Shown: positions 1 through 10,228 of the stretch, in pieces | Position numbering within the stretch: the stretch's first letter is position 1 | Layout: each line of letters starts with the position of its first letter | Assembly (NCBI GenBank): GCA_002205965.3 | Contig: NADL03000018.1 | Location: 124,001-188,000 of the forward strand | Direction of reading: 5' to 3' | Source of the DNA: Kappaphycus alvarezii | Taxonomy: Eukaryota; Rhodophyta; Florideophyceae; Gigartinales; Solieriaceae | Length of the DNA: 64,000 nt | The notes under the pieces: model-generated | Database searches by the model: none | What the model was told of the DNA's origin: nothing | The model's input: the letters and a program-made list of their open reading frames with translations, nothing else | Made by a program: the position numbers and the translations under genes

Positions 1-342
1 GTAGTTGATTCAGAAAACTCTTCGCGTTTGATAGTGGCGGGAGTGTGCGCTATGTGTAATTTGTGTGTGCTGTCCGATTGCTGCGACACCCTTATTATCC
101 GGGTGGCACAATGTGTTATACGGTTACTGCACGCTGGTGCAGATGTTATGTAGGAAACGCGTGCTGGCGCATTGTTCTGCATTGTTTTGGACTACTTTTA
201 ATGCGCTGTAATTCTACGGTATGCGCATTTTGCCGTACGTGGGCTAGTTTTACGCGCTCCTATTGGTGCGTATGGGTTTCTACCCAACGTAGCCTGCTCG
301 CAGAGTTGTCTAGATGCTTCTGTGTCGAGCGCGCCGTAGTAG

Positions 343-350
343 TATAAATA
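343..350 (+). promoter_or_regulatory. Candidate TATA box (TATAAATA)
   Basis: TATAAATA lies 27 bp upstream of an ATG at 377. That ATG opens only 28 codons rich in Ser, Lys and Arg before a stop. A frame change would join it to the open frame at 433-639. Either this is the promoter of a small or broken gene, or it is a chance match. No product is recognised. Confidence 0.3.
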
Positions 351-800
351 CCTCTCCCTTCGACCCGACTAGCGAAATGAGCAGAAAAAAGAATCAAGTG
401 AACCGACTGTCAAGTTCGTCTACTAGTGCTGAGTGCTCGGTCGTCGAGTATCCGCATCAGTAAAGAGCTACCGTTCGTCGGTAGTTGACACGTTTCATTT
501 GAACTTCAAGTCGCCTCTACCTACCGTTTACTTCGAGTCAGTTGTCGTACAGCTAGAGCAACATACAGTACTGTACTGTTACAACTTCAGGTTGAAGCTG
601 GAAAGCACGGACCAGGACTGTTGTACTTCCAATCACTGATGCCTTCTCTGGTCTTTGGGACCAGGTCAGGGGCTCTTTATATAGACCTTTGCGGGGCTCT
701 GAATGCAAACTAGGTACGTTGCTGACAGAATTCTACTGTACGTGTTAATGCACTTTGCTGACAATACACGTGTACGCGGCACGTACTAATTGAATCCTAA

Positions 801-886
801 CAGTACTGTACTGTATTTGGTTCCTGCATTGGACCCCGATATTAATGCAGTACTGTAATGTTTTCTCACTACAGTACTGTATAAAG
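801..886. repeat. CAGTA/TACTG pentamer cluster, one copy joined to TATAAA
   Basis: Three palindromic CAGTACTG cores occur in 86 bp (at 801-816, 848-857 and 872-881). The last runs directly into TATAAAG (CAGTACTGTATAAAG, 872-886). Similar clusters lie at 564-578 and 1033-1052. The unit is a 5-mer, TACTG on one strand and CAGTA on the other. Where the two orientations meet they form a perfect palindrome. Confidence 0.7.
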
Positions 887-1032
887 TGGGGGGAAAATTG
901 GAGTGCTTTACAGTGCGTGAAGTATTTAACACAGTAATTTTAAAGGTATTACTGTGCACCCTGTAGGATATTCCGGGCCACAACCGACCATATTTTTCAA
1001 ATATTTAATCACCCACAAATTTCCCCCTTTAA

Positions 1033-1052
1033 CACAGTACTGTACTGTACTG
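1033..1052. repeat. (TACTG)n short array
   Basis: CAGTACTGTACTGTACTG is three tandem TACTG units with a leading CAG that makes a palindromic core. It sits 15 bp upstream of the ATG of the small open frame at 1067. That is consistent with a promoter-proximal position but does not prove it. Confidence 0.65.
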
Positions 1053-1066
1053 CGAGCTTGCTAAAT

Positions 1067-1522
1067 ATGTTTCGCGTACTGAATTACTCAAGTTCTGTAA
1101 GGAGCTCAAATAACCACTCTACTGAAGCAACTTGCCTCCTCCAGCCTGGAGGTGGTCCATCAAGGCGCCAGACTGGTGGACCCTGTAGTGTCCTGGCAGC
1201 CCTCGCCGAATGTTCAAACCGCGCACACTGCAGGGCGATCTGCCGTTCTCACGATATCCTGTTTATTCCGCTAGGCATTGACATCAGCGGTGCTCCTAGT
1301 CCCGAAAGTCCCATGTTCTTCCGCCTCCTTGCTGCCTGTGCGTCGCAACAATGTAATAGCACCATAGTACCCCTCCCCATCAAGAGTTCCCCGATTTCGC
1401 TACCCGCTTCACCTTTTGCTTGCACGGCATGGAAGCCCGTCAGGTTCTTTCTGGCGTCTCCTCGTCTGGTATCTACCCTCTCCCTCCCTGGTGCCTCTGT
1501 GTGCCTTTTCCAAGCGCAGTAA
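1067..1522 (+). CDS. Hypothetical protein, 151 aa, unrecognised
   Basis: An open frame of 151 codons starts at ATG 1067, just downstream of the TACTG array. The product is rich in Ser, Pro, Ala and Cys and has no motif, signal peptide or membrane segment that I recognise. A 95-codon frame on the opposite strand (1249-1536) overlaps it, so the coding strand is uncertain. The only support is the uninterrupted frame and the upstream repeat that also precedes better genes in this window. It could easily be non-coding. Confidence 0.25.
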   Translation: MFRVLNYSSSVRSSNNHSTEATCLLQPGGGPSRRQTGGPCSVLAALAECSNRAHCRAICRSHDILFIPLGIDISGAPSPESPMFFRLLAACASQQCNSTIVPLPIKSSPISLPASPFACTAWKPVRFFLASPRLVSTLSLPGASVCLFQAQ

Positions 1523-2604
1523 GGATTCCTCCGCACCTCAATTTAATTCAGACAAGCTGTTGAGTTAGTAACCAAGCGGAGACAGGGGGCTCCAAACCCT
1601 GACCCTTCACACGTTTTGTCGCGAAAATAGCTTTAGAATCTCATCTTGTAGCCCCTTCTCAATGCAATTTTTTCCTGATTCCTGCGTTTTGGTATATTCG
1701 GACTTCTGCTTTTTGCTTTAATTAGAAAATTCTGCAACGCAGCGGGTCGAAAACGTTGTTGGTACCGTACCCAGTTAATGAGCCATCATAGGCTACGAAC
1801 AGTGGGAGGGCTGATGGCGGGTGTGAAAATAGTAGAGATAGCTGCACTTTGAGGTTCGATCGAGTCTCTGCGATAACTGCCAAACAGCCCCGGTGGGGAA
1901 CTAGCCTTGACAATTCAGAGAAAATCTTGCTTTTGCAGAATTTGAACCCTTCAAAAGTGCGAGCACGGGGTGCGGTGTGCGGAGAGTTTTGCAGTTTTGG
2001 CCTCTAGAAGAGATAACAAAACACGTCCTGATATATTCACCGAATCTTTTCTTTCCCTGTAGACCAAGGAGAGGTTGGGTACAAAAACTCATAGACCGGC
2101 TTCTTTAATGGGGCTTTAGTAGACCTGGTTGTGGCAATAGTTTCTTGCTTTCTAAAGTTACGGCTTTGTTCAGCGCGTCTCGACATGATCAGAGAATTCT
2201 GCTTTCAGCACGTGTGGCAATCAGAATGTGAACAAATTCAAAGCCCTTCTGAAGTACTATTCCCTCCGTCCTTTTAATTGTTTCTGCTCGACAAGATGCA
2301 TCGAAGCCCCTTACAGAAAAGCCGACCATTCTTTTCAAACAACATACCACCCAACCGTTTCCCCTTACAGAATGCTACGGAGTACTATTCAGGTCCCATT
2401 ACACTATCTTCTCGCACGCTTGGGCGCCTTATCCTCTTTTACAAGTGCGTAAAAGCATTAGCTGATAGAATCTGAGAAGGGATTGGCAAGAATGATATAT
2501 ATGGAGACCTGACCTTAGATAGCTGATATATGTTGCGCTCAGCTTCAATAATACAACGTTTTGCACGTGGAGATAAGAGTGTGAGGACGCTTCGCTCCTT
2601 AACA
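1523..2604. other. Unassigned interval
   Basis: Only short overlapping frames on both strands, with no motif, tRNA, terminal repeat or clear promoter that I can support. It lies upstream of the metallo-beta-lactamase-fold gene and may contain its promoter. Confidence 0.4.
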
Positions 2605-3574
2605 ATGATTTCTAAATTGATATTCAGTTTCGGTCTTTTTGCGGCTGTCTCCGCAGCTATGGAGCAGTGTATGAAAACCCATACGCGCATTATTTTTCTT
2701 TTGGCGAAATGTCCGGAGTTGTTACCTCTGACGGTCCTGCCATTGTTGGGATGAACTACTTCTCCGTTCCTGATGAGGCTGTGACTCGGTCTTTCGAGCA
2801 AGTCTATCGCACCACAGTCCAATCGTGTGGCAACAAAACATTGCTGTGCTCGAGTCTCCCATGGGTCGCATGCTTGTTGACACTGGCTCTTCACACAGGA
2901 TTGCCGCCTTTCGCTCAAGCTGGAAAGTTAATGGCCAACTTGAAGGCCATCGGTATGATACGAAATCTATCAAGCACGTGCTTCTCACCCACGGACACCC
3001 CGATCACGTGGCTGGTCTTGTCAACGAGACGGAGAGAAGGCTTTCCAGAGGCAATGGTCTACGTTACAGAAGTAGAGCATAAGTTCTGGACTGCTGACCC
3101 CTTGTCAACCCGAATCCGAGTGTTTCTAACGCCACTCTCAGTAAGTTACCATTTAGGTGTTTGGGGATTTTTGGTTGGAGAACGGCTCGGGAATAGTGTT
3201 TTTATTGCTATCGACAGTTTCTAACATCTTACATGTCTTATTTCAAAGACAAATTCGCAAGTATCTACATGAAAAGCGTGACTCCCTACGAGGAAAGCGA
3301 ATCTTGACACTTGTCAAGGATGGCGAAAGCCCGCTCGAAAACGTTACATACTTCCTTATCCTGGTCACACCCCGGGCATGCCGCTATTGAAATCGAATCC
3401 AGAGGCGAGCGCCTAACGTGCGTTGGAGATATTTGGTTCTCTCAGGTAAGTTTTCCATTTCCTACAGAGCTGTGACAATGATTCCAGAAAGAGGAAGATG
3501 AATGGTCTTTTGAAAACATTGAAATAATAACACATTTGATACGCTCACTCCCGCGATTCTTCCGAGTAGCCTGA
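2605..3574 (+). CDS. Metallo-beta-lactamase-fold hydrolase, probably secreted
   Basis: This encodes a metallo-beta-lactamase superfamily hydrolase, a zinc enzyme; the substrate cannot be told from sequence. The ATG at 2605 gives a hydrophobic N-terminus ending in AVSAA, like a signal peptide. In other frames follow a strand with SDGPAIVG, then LVDTGSS, then the zinc-binding THGHPDHVAG (about 2988-3017), then PGHTPGHAAIEIE and CVGDIWFSQ, which are the later superfamily motifs. Two introns are indicated: 3141-3248 (GTAAGT donor, TTTCAAAG acceptor, 108 bp) and 3446-3487 (GTAAGT donor, TTCCAG acceptor, only 42 bp). The last exon ends at TGA 3574. At least three one-base frame changes break exon 1, so the gene is either hit by sequence errors or decaying. 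The C-terminus may be truncated, because the family normally continues somewhat further. Family assignment is firm; exact exon borders are not. Confidence 0.8.
3141..3248 (+). other. Intron 1 of the MBL-fold gene
   Basis: A consensus donor GTAAGT at 3141 and a pyrimidine-containing acceptor ending AG at 3248 enclose 108 bp. Splicing joins a partial codon (phase 1) and carries the open frame from NATL into KFASIYMKSVTPYEES. Read without splicing, the frame does not continue as MBL sequence. Confidence 0.65.
3446..3487 (+). other. Intron 2 of the MBL-fold gene (very short)
   Basis: The donor GTAAGT follows directly after GDIWFSQ. The best acceptor, TTCCAG at 3487, gives a 42-bp phase-0 intron and restores an acidic frame (KEEDEWSF). 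An earlier CTACAG at 3467 would give only 22 bp. Unspliced reading hits a stop within 11 codons. Confidence 0.5.
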
Positions 3575-4810
3575 CCAAGTCCGCAATCCAGAGTGACGAG
3601 ACCTGTTGAGACTGATGGGCTAATGGGCTTCAAATCCCGAGTAGCTGTGATGAAGAAGGCAGCCATGAGGAGAGACCTCATCTAGCATTCCACGAGGAAT
3701 CCCTATTGGCATATAACCAAGATCTGATTCATTTGATTGGATCCCAGCAAGATCAATGAACCTTGATACTGTGGAAACTGAGCTGTTGAAGAAAACAGGT
3801 AGATATTCAGAGCTCATGACATCTGCCAAGTAGAAGGACACACATCGTGTGAATACCCTATTTTAATGTACACGCACAATTGCCTACCCTTGCCCTGTAA
3901 AAGAAGATAAACAGATATTTGTTTAAGTACCGCAAAACAGTAATGGAATTCAACTCGACGAGTGAGGAAATATTTTTGCAGTACCAAAATAAAAGCAGCC
4001 CATAGAGAATTAATCCATGAACTCTGCTTTTTAAGGGGTTACTTAGGTACTTGAATGTTTGGTAAATGGGTGGTACCGTGCACTAAACTTCCTGATGAAG
4101 ACAATAGAGGAGGCCTAATTTGAGTAGCTACTGCCATACCCTGAGAACGGAGATTCTCTGGACTATAAACACTTTCAGTTTGCCTTAGGTGTCGCTCAGG
4201 GTTAATGGGGTTAGACGGGGTGGTTTACGGCGCTAGTTTACTGCGAGTGCAAAGGTTATGAGTGTTAAGACTTTCCATTCAAACCATGTGGCAGGATCTG
4301 CAATATATGTAATGAAGCGTGTCCACCAACTAGAAAGCAGGTAATAGCCCAGTCAGCCAGCAGGCCGCGTTGGAGGTGGCCATCAGCGCGGGGAGTCGTT
4401 TAAGGAGAAGCCCTCACCCTGGACTATTGGTCCAAGGCTTGGCTGGCGACCGATCAGGCCACCTCCTAGATGTGGGAGAACGCATCGCGATGTCACTCTC
4501 CGAGCGTGAAGACAGGAACAGGGACGAGCCTGTTCCTACCAGGTAATGTGGCAATAAAACCCTGGTATTTTTCGTAGCTTGTTTGCGTGGGCTGCGTTCA
4601 AGGTTGTAAGGGGGTTCAAGGTTCTCATTATGAGATGAGAAGGGCCAGCGGCGTGCACGAAAGTCACGTCAAAGCAATCGCTGCCGCCAGCAGCGCCAGT
4701 TGCCGTGATATCTGGCCTGGTTTTTATGGTCCGCGTGCGACCAGGGTTTGATGGCGGGATGCCATGAGCCTATGCTGAGGTCGTAGGCGCAAGGCATCGA
4801 AGCTTTTACA
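3575..4810. other. Unassigned interval downstream of the MBL-fold gene
   Basis: No recognisable gene. A 73-codon minus-strand frame at 3620-3841 and a mixed GC-rich stretch at 4360-4560 have no family signature. The latter resembles decayed element sequence in composition, but I cannot name it. Confidence 0.4.
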
Positions 4811-4906
4811 TCGTGTAGTCTTCGCTGCACTTTTGATCGGATATCTTCCAAGAGTAAAACACCCCAAACGTTCCCCCCTTTTGTAAGTGCAGCGAAGACT
4901 GCACGA
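4811..4906. repeat. 22-bp inverted repeat (hairpin) enclosing a dispersed repeat
   Basis: The arms 4811-4832 and 4885-4906 are complementary over 22 bp with one mismatch (core AGTCTTCGCTGCACTT / AAGTGCAGCGAAGACT). The 52-bp loop contains a sequence at 4836-4882 that recurs at 40961-41007 in the same orientation. On the minus strand both copies sit in open frames that give similar peptides (GVLLLED here, GFVLLED there). It could be a small inverted-repeat element or part of a repeated gene family. Confidence 0.6.
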
Positions 4907-5996
4907 CGCAACCGATGACCTCTGCTTACATTGGATATTAGATAATGTGGCTGCGTTGAAAGCCCCTCCAATTGCCGCACTCTGGCAGAGACAAGGAGGA
5001 TTGAAGATTTCGAGAAGGAACGCGCTACTGTCAAGTAAACCTTCCTCCTTTGGGATAAGCACGGTCGCTCTACATCGATACTTCATTATCAGTAGGATGG
5101 TCAAGCTTTGCCACAGTATACCATTGTATATTGCTCACCCCATCCAGCCCGTTTTCGCTCTTCTCCACTTAGAGATAAGGCAGGTATGTGGATGGTTGCT
5201 TCAAATCAGAATTAGAGATCAGGATGACACACGGGCCAGAATCGCTTGTTCGACAGGAAGGGATACCATGGCGGGTTGGATTGGGGATGGGGGACTGATG
5301 CGGCTTGTAGATGCGGATGGTAGAAGGATGTGGCAGATTTCCGGGAGAGTTGCTTATATGAGGCATACGGGTTTCCAAGTGAAAGGAGGATGTGTTTTCG
5401 GATGAAGTTGGTAGAGCGGGATGGGATAGTTTGATTTCAGTTGCTGGCAAGAGTGTTGATAGGGATAAATCGGCGGGGGAAGAGATCCTCAGAACCAATT
5501 ACCCAAAAGGAGGTTTTGCAAGCGACAAAAGTGCTACCGTGGTATAGTTGAACGAACAAAAAGGAGTGGGTAAGGGAAGACAGTTGAAAGGGCTACAAGC
5601 AAGTATGGAAGGGGCAGGGTATACCATCTATGCTTAGTGACTAGGGTAAAATAAATGATTCTTGGGTCTGAAGTTGACTCTCAACTTCCTAACTATTTGG
5701 ACTGTGCTTGAAGTTCTCTGCCAACTTGCTTGACCTCTCCATGAGGAAGCAGTTTACTCAGCTTATATAGACTTTTGCTACCCTTAAAGTGCGAACAAAA
5801 CTACAGAAGGTATCAGGAAATACATACAAACATTTGTGTGGATGATATACTCTAAACAAAAGATACTTAAGAAACTAACAATAAGTGAGGTCCTCTTATT
5901 TCCCAATCTCTAAATCAGATCCAAACAACTCCTCTAAATATCCATGCTCTGCAAGCAGTCCCCACAAAGATCTGCAAACGGCTCATAGCTCTCTAT
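4907..5996. other. Unassigned interval
   Basis: Overlapping open frames exist on both strands (172 codons on plus at 4887-5405; 109 on minus at 5169-5498), but none has a recognisable domain. Around 5700-5790 the sequence loosely resembles the segment just outside the left Copia LTR (about 8190-8270), suggesting an older shared repeat. Confidence 0.35.
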
Positions 5997-6504
5997 TCAC
6001 TCCTTGGAGATATCTAAACTGCTAAAGATATCTCCATCCGGTTCCAGTGTCGGCACCACTTGTTCCATACTCTCCAGTCCAGGCCCCACCAGTCCAACAC
6101 TTTCCATGCCCGCTGTTCCCTCATCCACTCGTCCTCGTCCTCATCTCTCCTCTTCCTCCTCTCCTTCCTCTCCTCCTTCCTCCTCCTCCTCCTCCCCATC
6201 TCCCCTCTCCCACCCTCCTCTTCCTCCCCATCCTTCTCCTGAGTCTCGTACACTAGCTCAGGGGCTAACCATTCTCGAAGGACTCCCCGCTCTCCTCCTC
6301 GACTTTCTCAGTCTCATCCTCACTTACCTCCCTCGCCTCTTCTTCTATGAAGAGGCGGCGAACGAACTCAATGATTTTCTTCTTAGTTTGCCACCGGATG
6401 TAGTCGTCGGCATCGGTTGGCCCGTAGGCGGCGAGACGGAGGCCATTGATGGGACGGGAAGGGCGGTTTTTGGAGATAGGGACAGAGGGGCGATTTGACG
6501 TCAT
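5997..6504 (-). CDS. Acidic, highly charged protein of unknown function
   Basis: From the ATG at 6504 the frame encodes about 80 residues. First comes a basic part (NRPSRPINGLRLAAYG), then IRWQTKKKIIEFVRRLF, a probable amphipathic helix, then a Glu-rich run (EEEAREVSEDETEKVEEESG). After a frame change the low-complexity Glu/Arg tract continues over the CT-rich microsatellite at 6120-6250 and ends in a third frame with TLEPDGDIFSSLDISKE and a stop at 5997. The smooth continuation across frames and the sensible terminus suggest a real gene with indels. No family is recognised. A similar acidic ending and a GYEP..CGD-like peptide appear on the minus strand near 13.5-13.75 kb, so it may belong to a repeated family. 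Confidence 0.4.
6120..6250. repeat. Pyrimidine-rich (CTC/TCC) low-complexity tract
   Basis: A nearly pure C/T run on the plus strand (repeated TCCTCC, CCTCTT). It encodes the Glu/Arg-rich segment of the minus-strand acidic protein and is a likely site of length error or polymorphism. Confidence 0.8.
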
Positions 6505-8272
6505 ATTTCTGGAAAAGGGGTGAGCGGGGTTGCGGATGTTGACAGAAAGGGTAATCAGCTTATCGAATTGTTGGTGGTAGGAGTGATGCTTCAGCGACAA
6601 TGCTATAGCACTTTAATAGGGGCATGTCTTTGGTAATCATATGGTCTTGGTCAAAAAAAAGGCGATACTGCGCCTTGGATTTGCATGAATTCGGGGCATC
6701 ATAAAAAATCTGCACGATAAAATATCGGAACTGAATTTGGAAGGCGAAGTGACCACGAATTGAAAGGCGTCTCTTTGAAGGAGAGGACCAAATATTCAAA
6801 CATAAATAGAAAATGGAGCTGTAAGTGAATTTGGATTCATAAAGCAAAAAGATATTTAGAATTTTGTTCTGGAAAGAAAAGTAGGACGATTGTCAAGGAC
6901 GGATTTCAAGATGCGAAGGACCTTTTTAGTTCCGAAAAGGGTGCCATTTTTGCATTTACTTCGCTGCGGTAGTGTTTTCAAATTCAGTGTCTGTTAGAAA
7001 TGTGCCCTGGCAACGTAGATTACTTGCGGTGAAGTGTCCCATGTACAGAGAGAAACTTATCAATAAATGGTGTCGATAGTGGGTTCCGAAGGGCTTTGGC
7101 AGGCAGACACTCAGACACTCTAATTCCGCTGCACGTTTTGAAAACCTTAGACAGCATGTTGGAGCTCAATCGATTGCGCCTTTGACACCGTGAGCGCACC
7201 TTCGCGGCACGTGAACAAGCTTATCCTCGAGCACGTGCCTCGCATCGCTTTTCAACCACAGTCACTGCCCAGTTGGAGCTGGCTACTCCCCATTTCAATT
7301 ACAACCCTGGGGAATGGCACCCGGACGCGAGCTTCAGTGTCACAGGGTTGGCGGAAAGCGTCTCGGACAGAGTCATAAAGCATTTATTTAATGCGAGGTC
7401 AATTCTGCGGCAACGGAATGCCTCGCTGGTGGTCTCTTCCAATGCGGCCTGACTGTTGTGTGGTCTCCCAACTCTATACATTAGAAATCACAAAATGTTT
7501 GTCTTCCTCCTGTTCGTTACACATCTTGTATTTAAAAGCCCCCTGGATCTACGCGTGCATGTCTCACATCCCTACCTTTAAATCTACCATGAGACTGCAC
7601 GAGAGCCATCCAACTTTCTGGGGTTTCAGCTGAGAGCGCTCATTGGCGTAAGATACGCGACTCGGAGTGCAGATTGAATCGTTGCCTATCCACTTGAAAT
7701 TTTTAATTACCCAATAGTCCAGAATCTGCTCCGAACCTCGCATTCAAGTCTACTGACCCTGAATCTTGAGGTGTTCCTTCCTTTGCAGCAACTATCCTTA
7801 TTACTTGCTGCTACTTTACGGGTCCCGGAATAGTTCGCTGTATAATGTTACAACGCTCGAACTGCATTATATGGTCATCTCTAGGGATATACGCCCTTCT
7901 AACGAACTCCTTGTGCGTTGCGGACTGTGAGAATCGCGAGTGCTGCCCATTGAAATCAAATAACATAGACTTTGCTTCGAGTTTGAATCCTAACAGGATG
8001 AAACTGGTGTTAACATAAAACGAAACCCTAACTATGCAAAGTGAGAGATGTTGGAAGAGATTAAGGTGCTACAGTAGACTATAACTTACAAAAAACAGGA
8101 GTTGAAGTGAAAGAGGGGTCACTCCTTTAGTAAAAACTGCTAAAGGAGCAGGCTCTTCCACCGCACTTCGAGGCCCGGCAGCTGATTTGATATTTAGATT
8201 CGAATTTGACTCCAAAATTGCTTCCTTCTCCATAAAAAAGCAATTTATTCTGCTAATACAGACTTTATTTCT
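6505..8272. other. Unassigned interval left of the Copia element
   Basis: No gene can be supported. Short open frames at 6560-6847 (minus) and 7190-7633 (plus) have no recognised motif. The interval ends exactly at the left LTR boundary of the Copia element. Confidence 0.4.
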
Positions 8273-8499
8273 TGACTGATTACAACCTAGATACCAGTTT
8301 TACTCGTTGGATGGCCGTCAACTCTTCCCCAAATAGGAGCGAGGTGCTCGACTGGCTGTAAACGGAAATATCTAGAATTCACGCCCTTACGTCATACTAA
8401 CAATTCAAGAAGGTATAAATCTCACGTTACTACAATTAAGTCTTCAAAAATTCAAATAGAAATAATTAGAACGTAACCTGTCAAGAATCTCTCTCAACA
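8273..8499 (-). repeat. 3' LTR of the Copia element
   Basis: 227 bp, starting TGACTGAT and ending CTCTCAACA on the plus strand, matched along its length to the copy at 12656-12882. Relative to the element's minus orientation this is the 3' LTR. It lies next to the RNase H coding end. Confidence 0.93.
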
Positions 8500-8630
8500 C
8501 ACCCTCTCGTTCTAAGCAATAGCAATTTTCTTCGAACCAAGCTTTTCACAATGTTGGATGTGCACCGGTTGACCAAGGGCCTTCGTGAATATATCAGCAA
8601 TCATTCGAGATGTAGGAATGTACTGACGAC

Positions 8631-9161
8631 TCACCGTTTTCTTGCGACATGATCCCGAACTAAATGGTAGCGAGAATCAATACGCTTCGTTCTTTCATTG
8701 TATACGTTATCCCGAGAGATTGCAAGAACTCCTTGATTGTCCTCATGAATAATGACACTGTGAGTGCATGGTGAACCCAGATCTTCCAGAAGTTGACGTA
8801 GCCAAATGTACTCTCGGACAGTAAATGCCATTGATACGTATTCCGCTTCAACAGTAGACTGGGCAACAATCGGCTGTTTCTTCGAACGCCCGGAGATCGC
8901 ACCCCCCTAGAATATGAAATCAAACCCACTCGTGGACTTACCATCCTCTGTATCACCAGCAAAGTCTGCGTCACAGTGTCCAGTCAATACACCATCAGTC
9001 TTCTCGTAGACAAGTCCCATATACTTCGTGCCCTTCAGATAGCGCAAAATTCTCTTTGCAGCTTTCCAATGTAGCAATCTATGCCTATCCAAAAAACGAT
9101 AAAGGTAACCGACGGCATACGAAATGTCAGGACAGCATGTATTCGAGAGATGAAGAATCAA
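8631..9161 (-). pseudogene. Copia RNase H region
   Basis: RNase H removes the RNA strand during reverse transcription. The first part (8907-9161) encodes PDISYAVGYLYRFL and LHWKAAKRILRYLKGT, the typical Copia RT/RNase H linker, then CDADFAGD with the catalytic Asp. After a frame change, 8631-8831 gives EYIWLRQLLEDLG, HEDNQGVLAI with another catalytic Asp, and TKRIDSRYHLVRD. Both halves are well conserved, but the break between them (about 8830-8930) and the short end mean no continuous protein. Confidence 0.9.
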
Positions 9162-9830
9162 CTACAAGCTCTTGATTAGGAACATTCTGGAGAAGATCAC
9201 CACCTTCTGCTGGATCCAACATTGTCTTTCCAGCCATGGGTGTTTCAATCGGAGAACAATGCCCCATGCCGAAGCGAACAAGGGCGTCGTCAATGAAAGG
9301 TGCATTATGCACCTTAATCTTGCCTCCAGTGCTTTTCTCAATTATGAGACCCAAGAACTTGCTATCATCACCTTCGATTCTTAGTTCAACATGCTGGGAG
9401 AGATCTTTCACAAATAGTCGCAAGTCTTCCATTCCTTTCTACAACGGACATCGTCCACATACACTACTAGAGCAATGAGAACCTTATTAAACTTCTTCAC
9501 CGTGTACAAAGAAGGATCAGCTGACGAAACATTGGCTCCTAAACTTAATAGGATGGGGTGCAAGAAGGTCCAAGAAAAGCTCTTGTTGCCTGCTTCAGAC
9601 CGTACAGTGCCTTACTTAAGCGATAGACAAGATCTCACTTTTAGAACTTCAAATCCTTCGGGTTGTTCCATGCACACTTCTTCATCAAGGGTTCCGTAGA
9701 GAAATGCTGCCTTTATGTCCAGTCTGATGAAAGACATCTCTTGCTCTACTATGAGTGCCAAAGCATTCGGAAGTGGTCTTCTTAGCAACTGGGCAGACAC
9801 TTCGTCGTAATTAATCCCATATTGCTGCAT
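9127..9830 (-). pseudogene. Copia reverse transcriptase region (RVT_2)
   Basis: RNA-directed DNA polymerase of the element. At 9612-9830 the frame gives MSFIRLDIKAAFLYGTLDEE and MEQPEGFE, the conserved palm start with its Asp. At 9447-9464 the complement encodes VYVDDV, the catalytic YVDD box. At 9127-9432 it gives KFLGLIIEK and SPIETPMA, the usual RT C-terminal part. The pieces lie in different frames, so the gene is broken, though the catalytic residues are still visible. Confidence 0.92.
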
Positions 9831-10228
9831 GAACCCTTTTGCGACAATACGAGCCCTGTATCTCGTGACCTGACCAGAACGTTACGCTTACGATCAAAAC
9901 CAACGACATGGAAAAGGTTGAAATCCGTCTGGGAGTTCGGTGAGCTCAATAACACCTCTTTCCCTGATATTCTTTATCTCTGCCTTCATTGCACTGTGCC
10001 ATGCTTCACGATCATGACTTCTCATTGCCTCCTAAAATCAGTTGGAACACAAATGTCACGTTTCCCATGAGACAGCTAAGTTGCAACGCCAACATGGCAT
10101 CCGGATTATACCTACTGGGAGCTGTAGGCGTTCGGCTTGATCTTCTCGGCTCTGGATGATAGTGGGTCACCAGTTCAGGGTCAAAATTTTAGTATTCATC
10201 CAAGGATTCCAGTCTTACTTTTTCCGCT

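Larger units (their letters stand above)
1..1066. other. Gene-poor left edge with CAGTA/TACTG repeats
   Basis: I see no recognisable protein here. Several open frames overlap on both strands but none has a known motif. The notable content is a TATAAATA box at 343-350, followed by an ATG at 377 opening a 28-codon frame, and four CAGTA/TACTG clusters (about 564-578, 801-816, 848-886 and 1033-1052) that are annotated separately. Confidence 0.5.

Noticed and set aside
2439..2918. 159-codon minus-strand frame
   Set aside because: It lies antisense to the MBL-fold exon, has no domain, and is best explained as a shadow frame.
6047..6256. Plus-strand Pro/Leu/Ser-rich frames
   Set aside because: They arise from the CT-rich tract. 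The minus strand gives charged, protein-like sequence with a sensible terminus.
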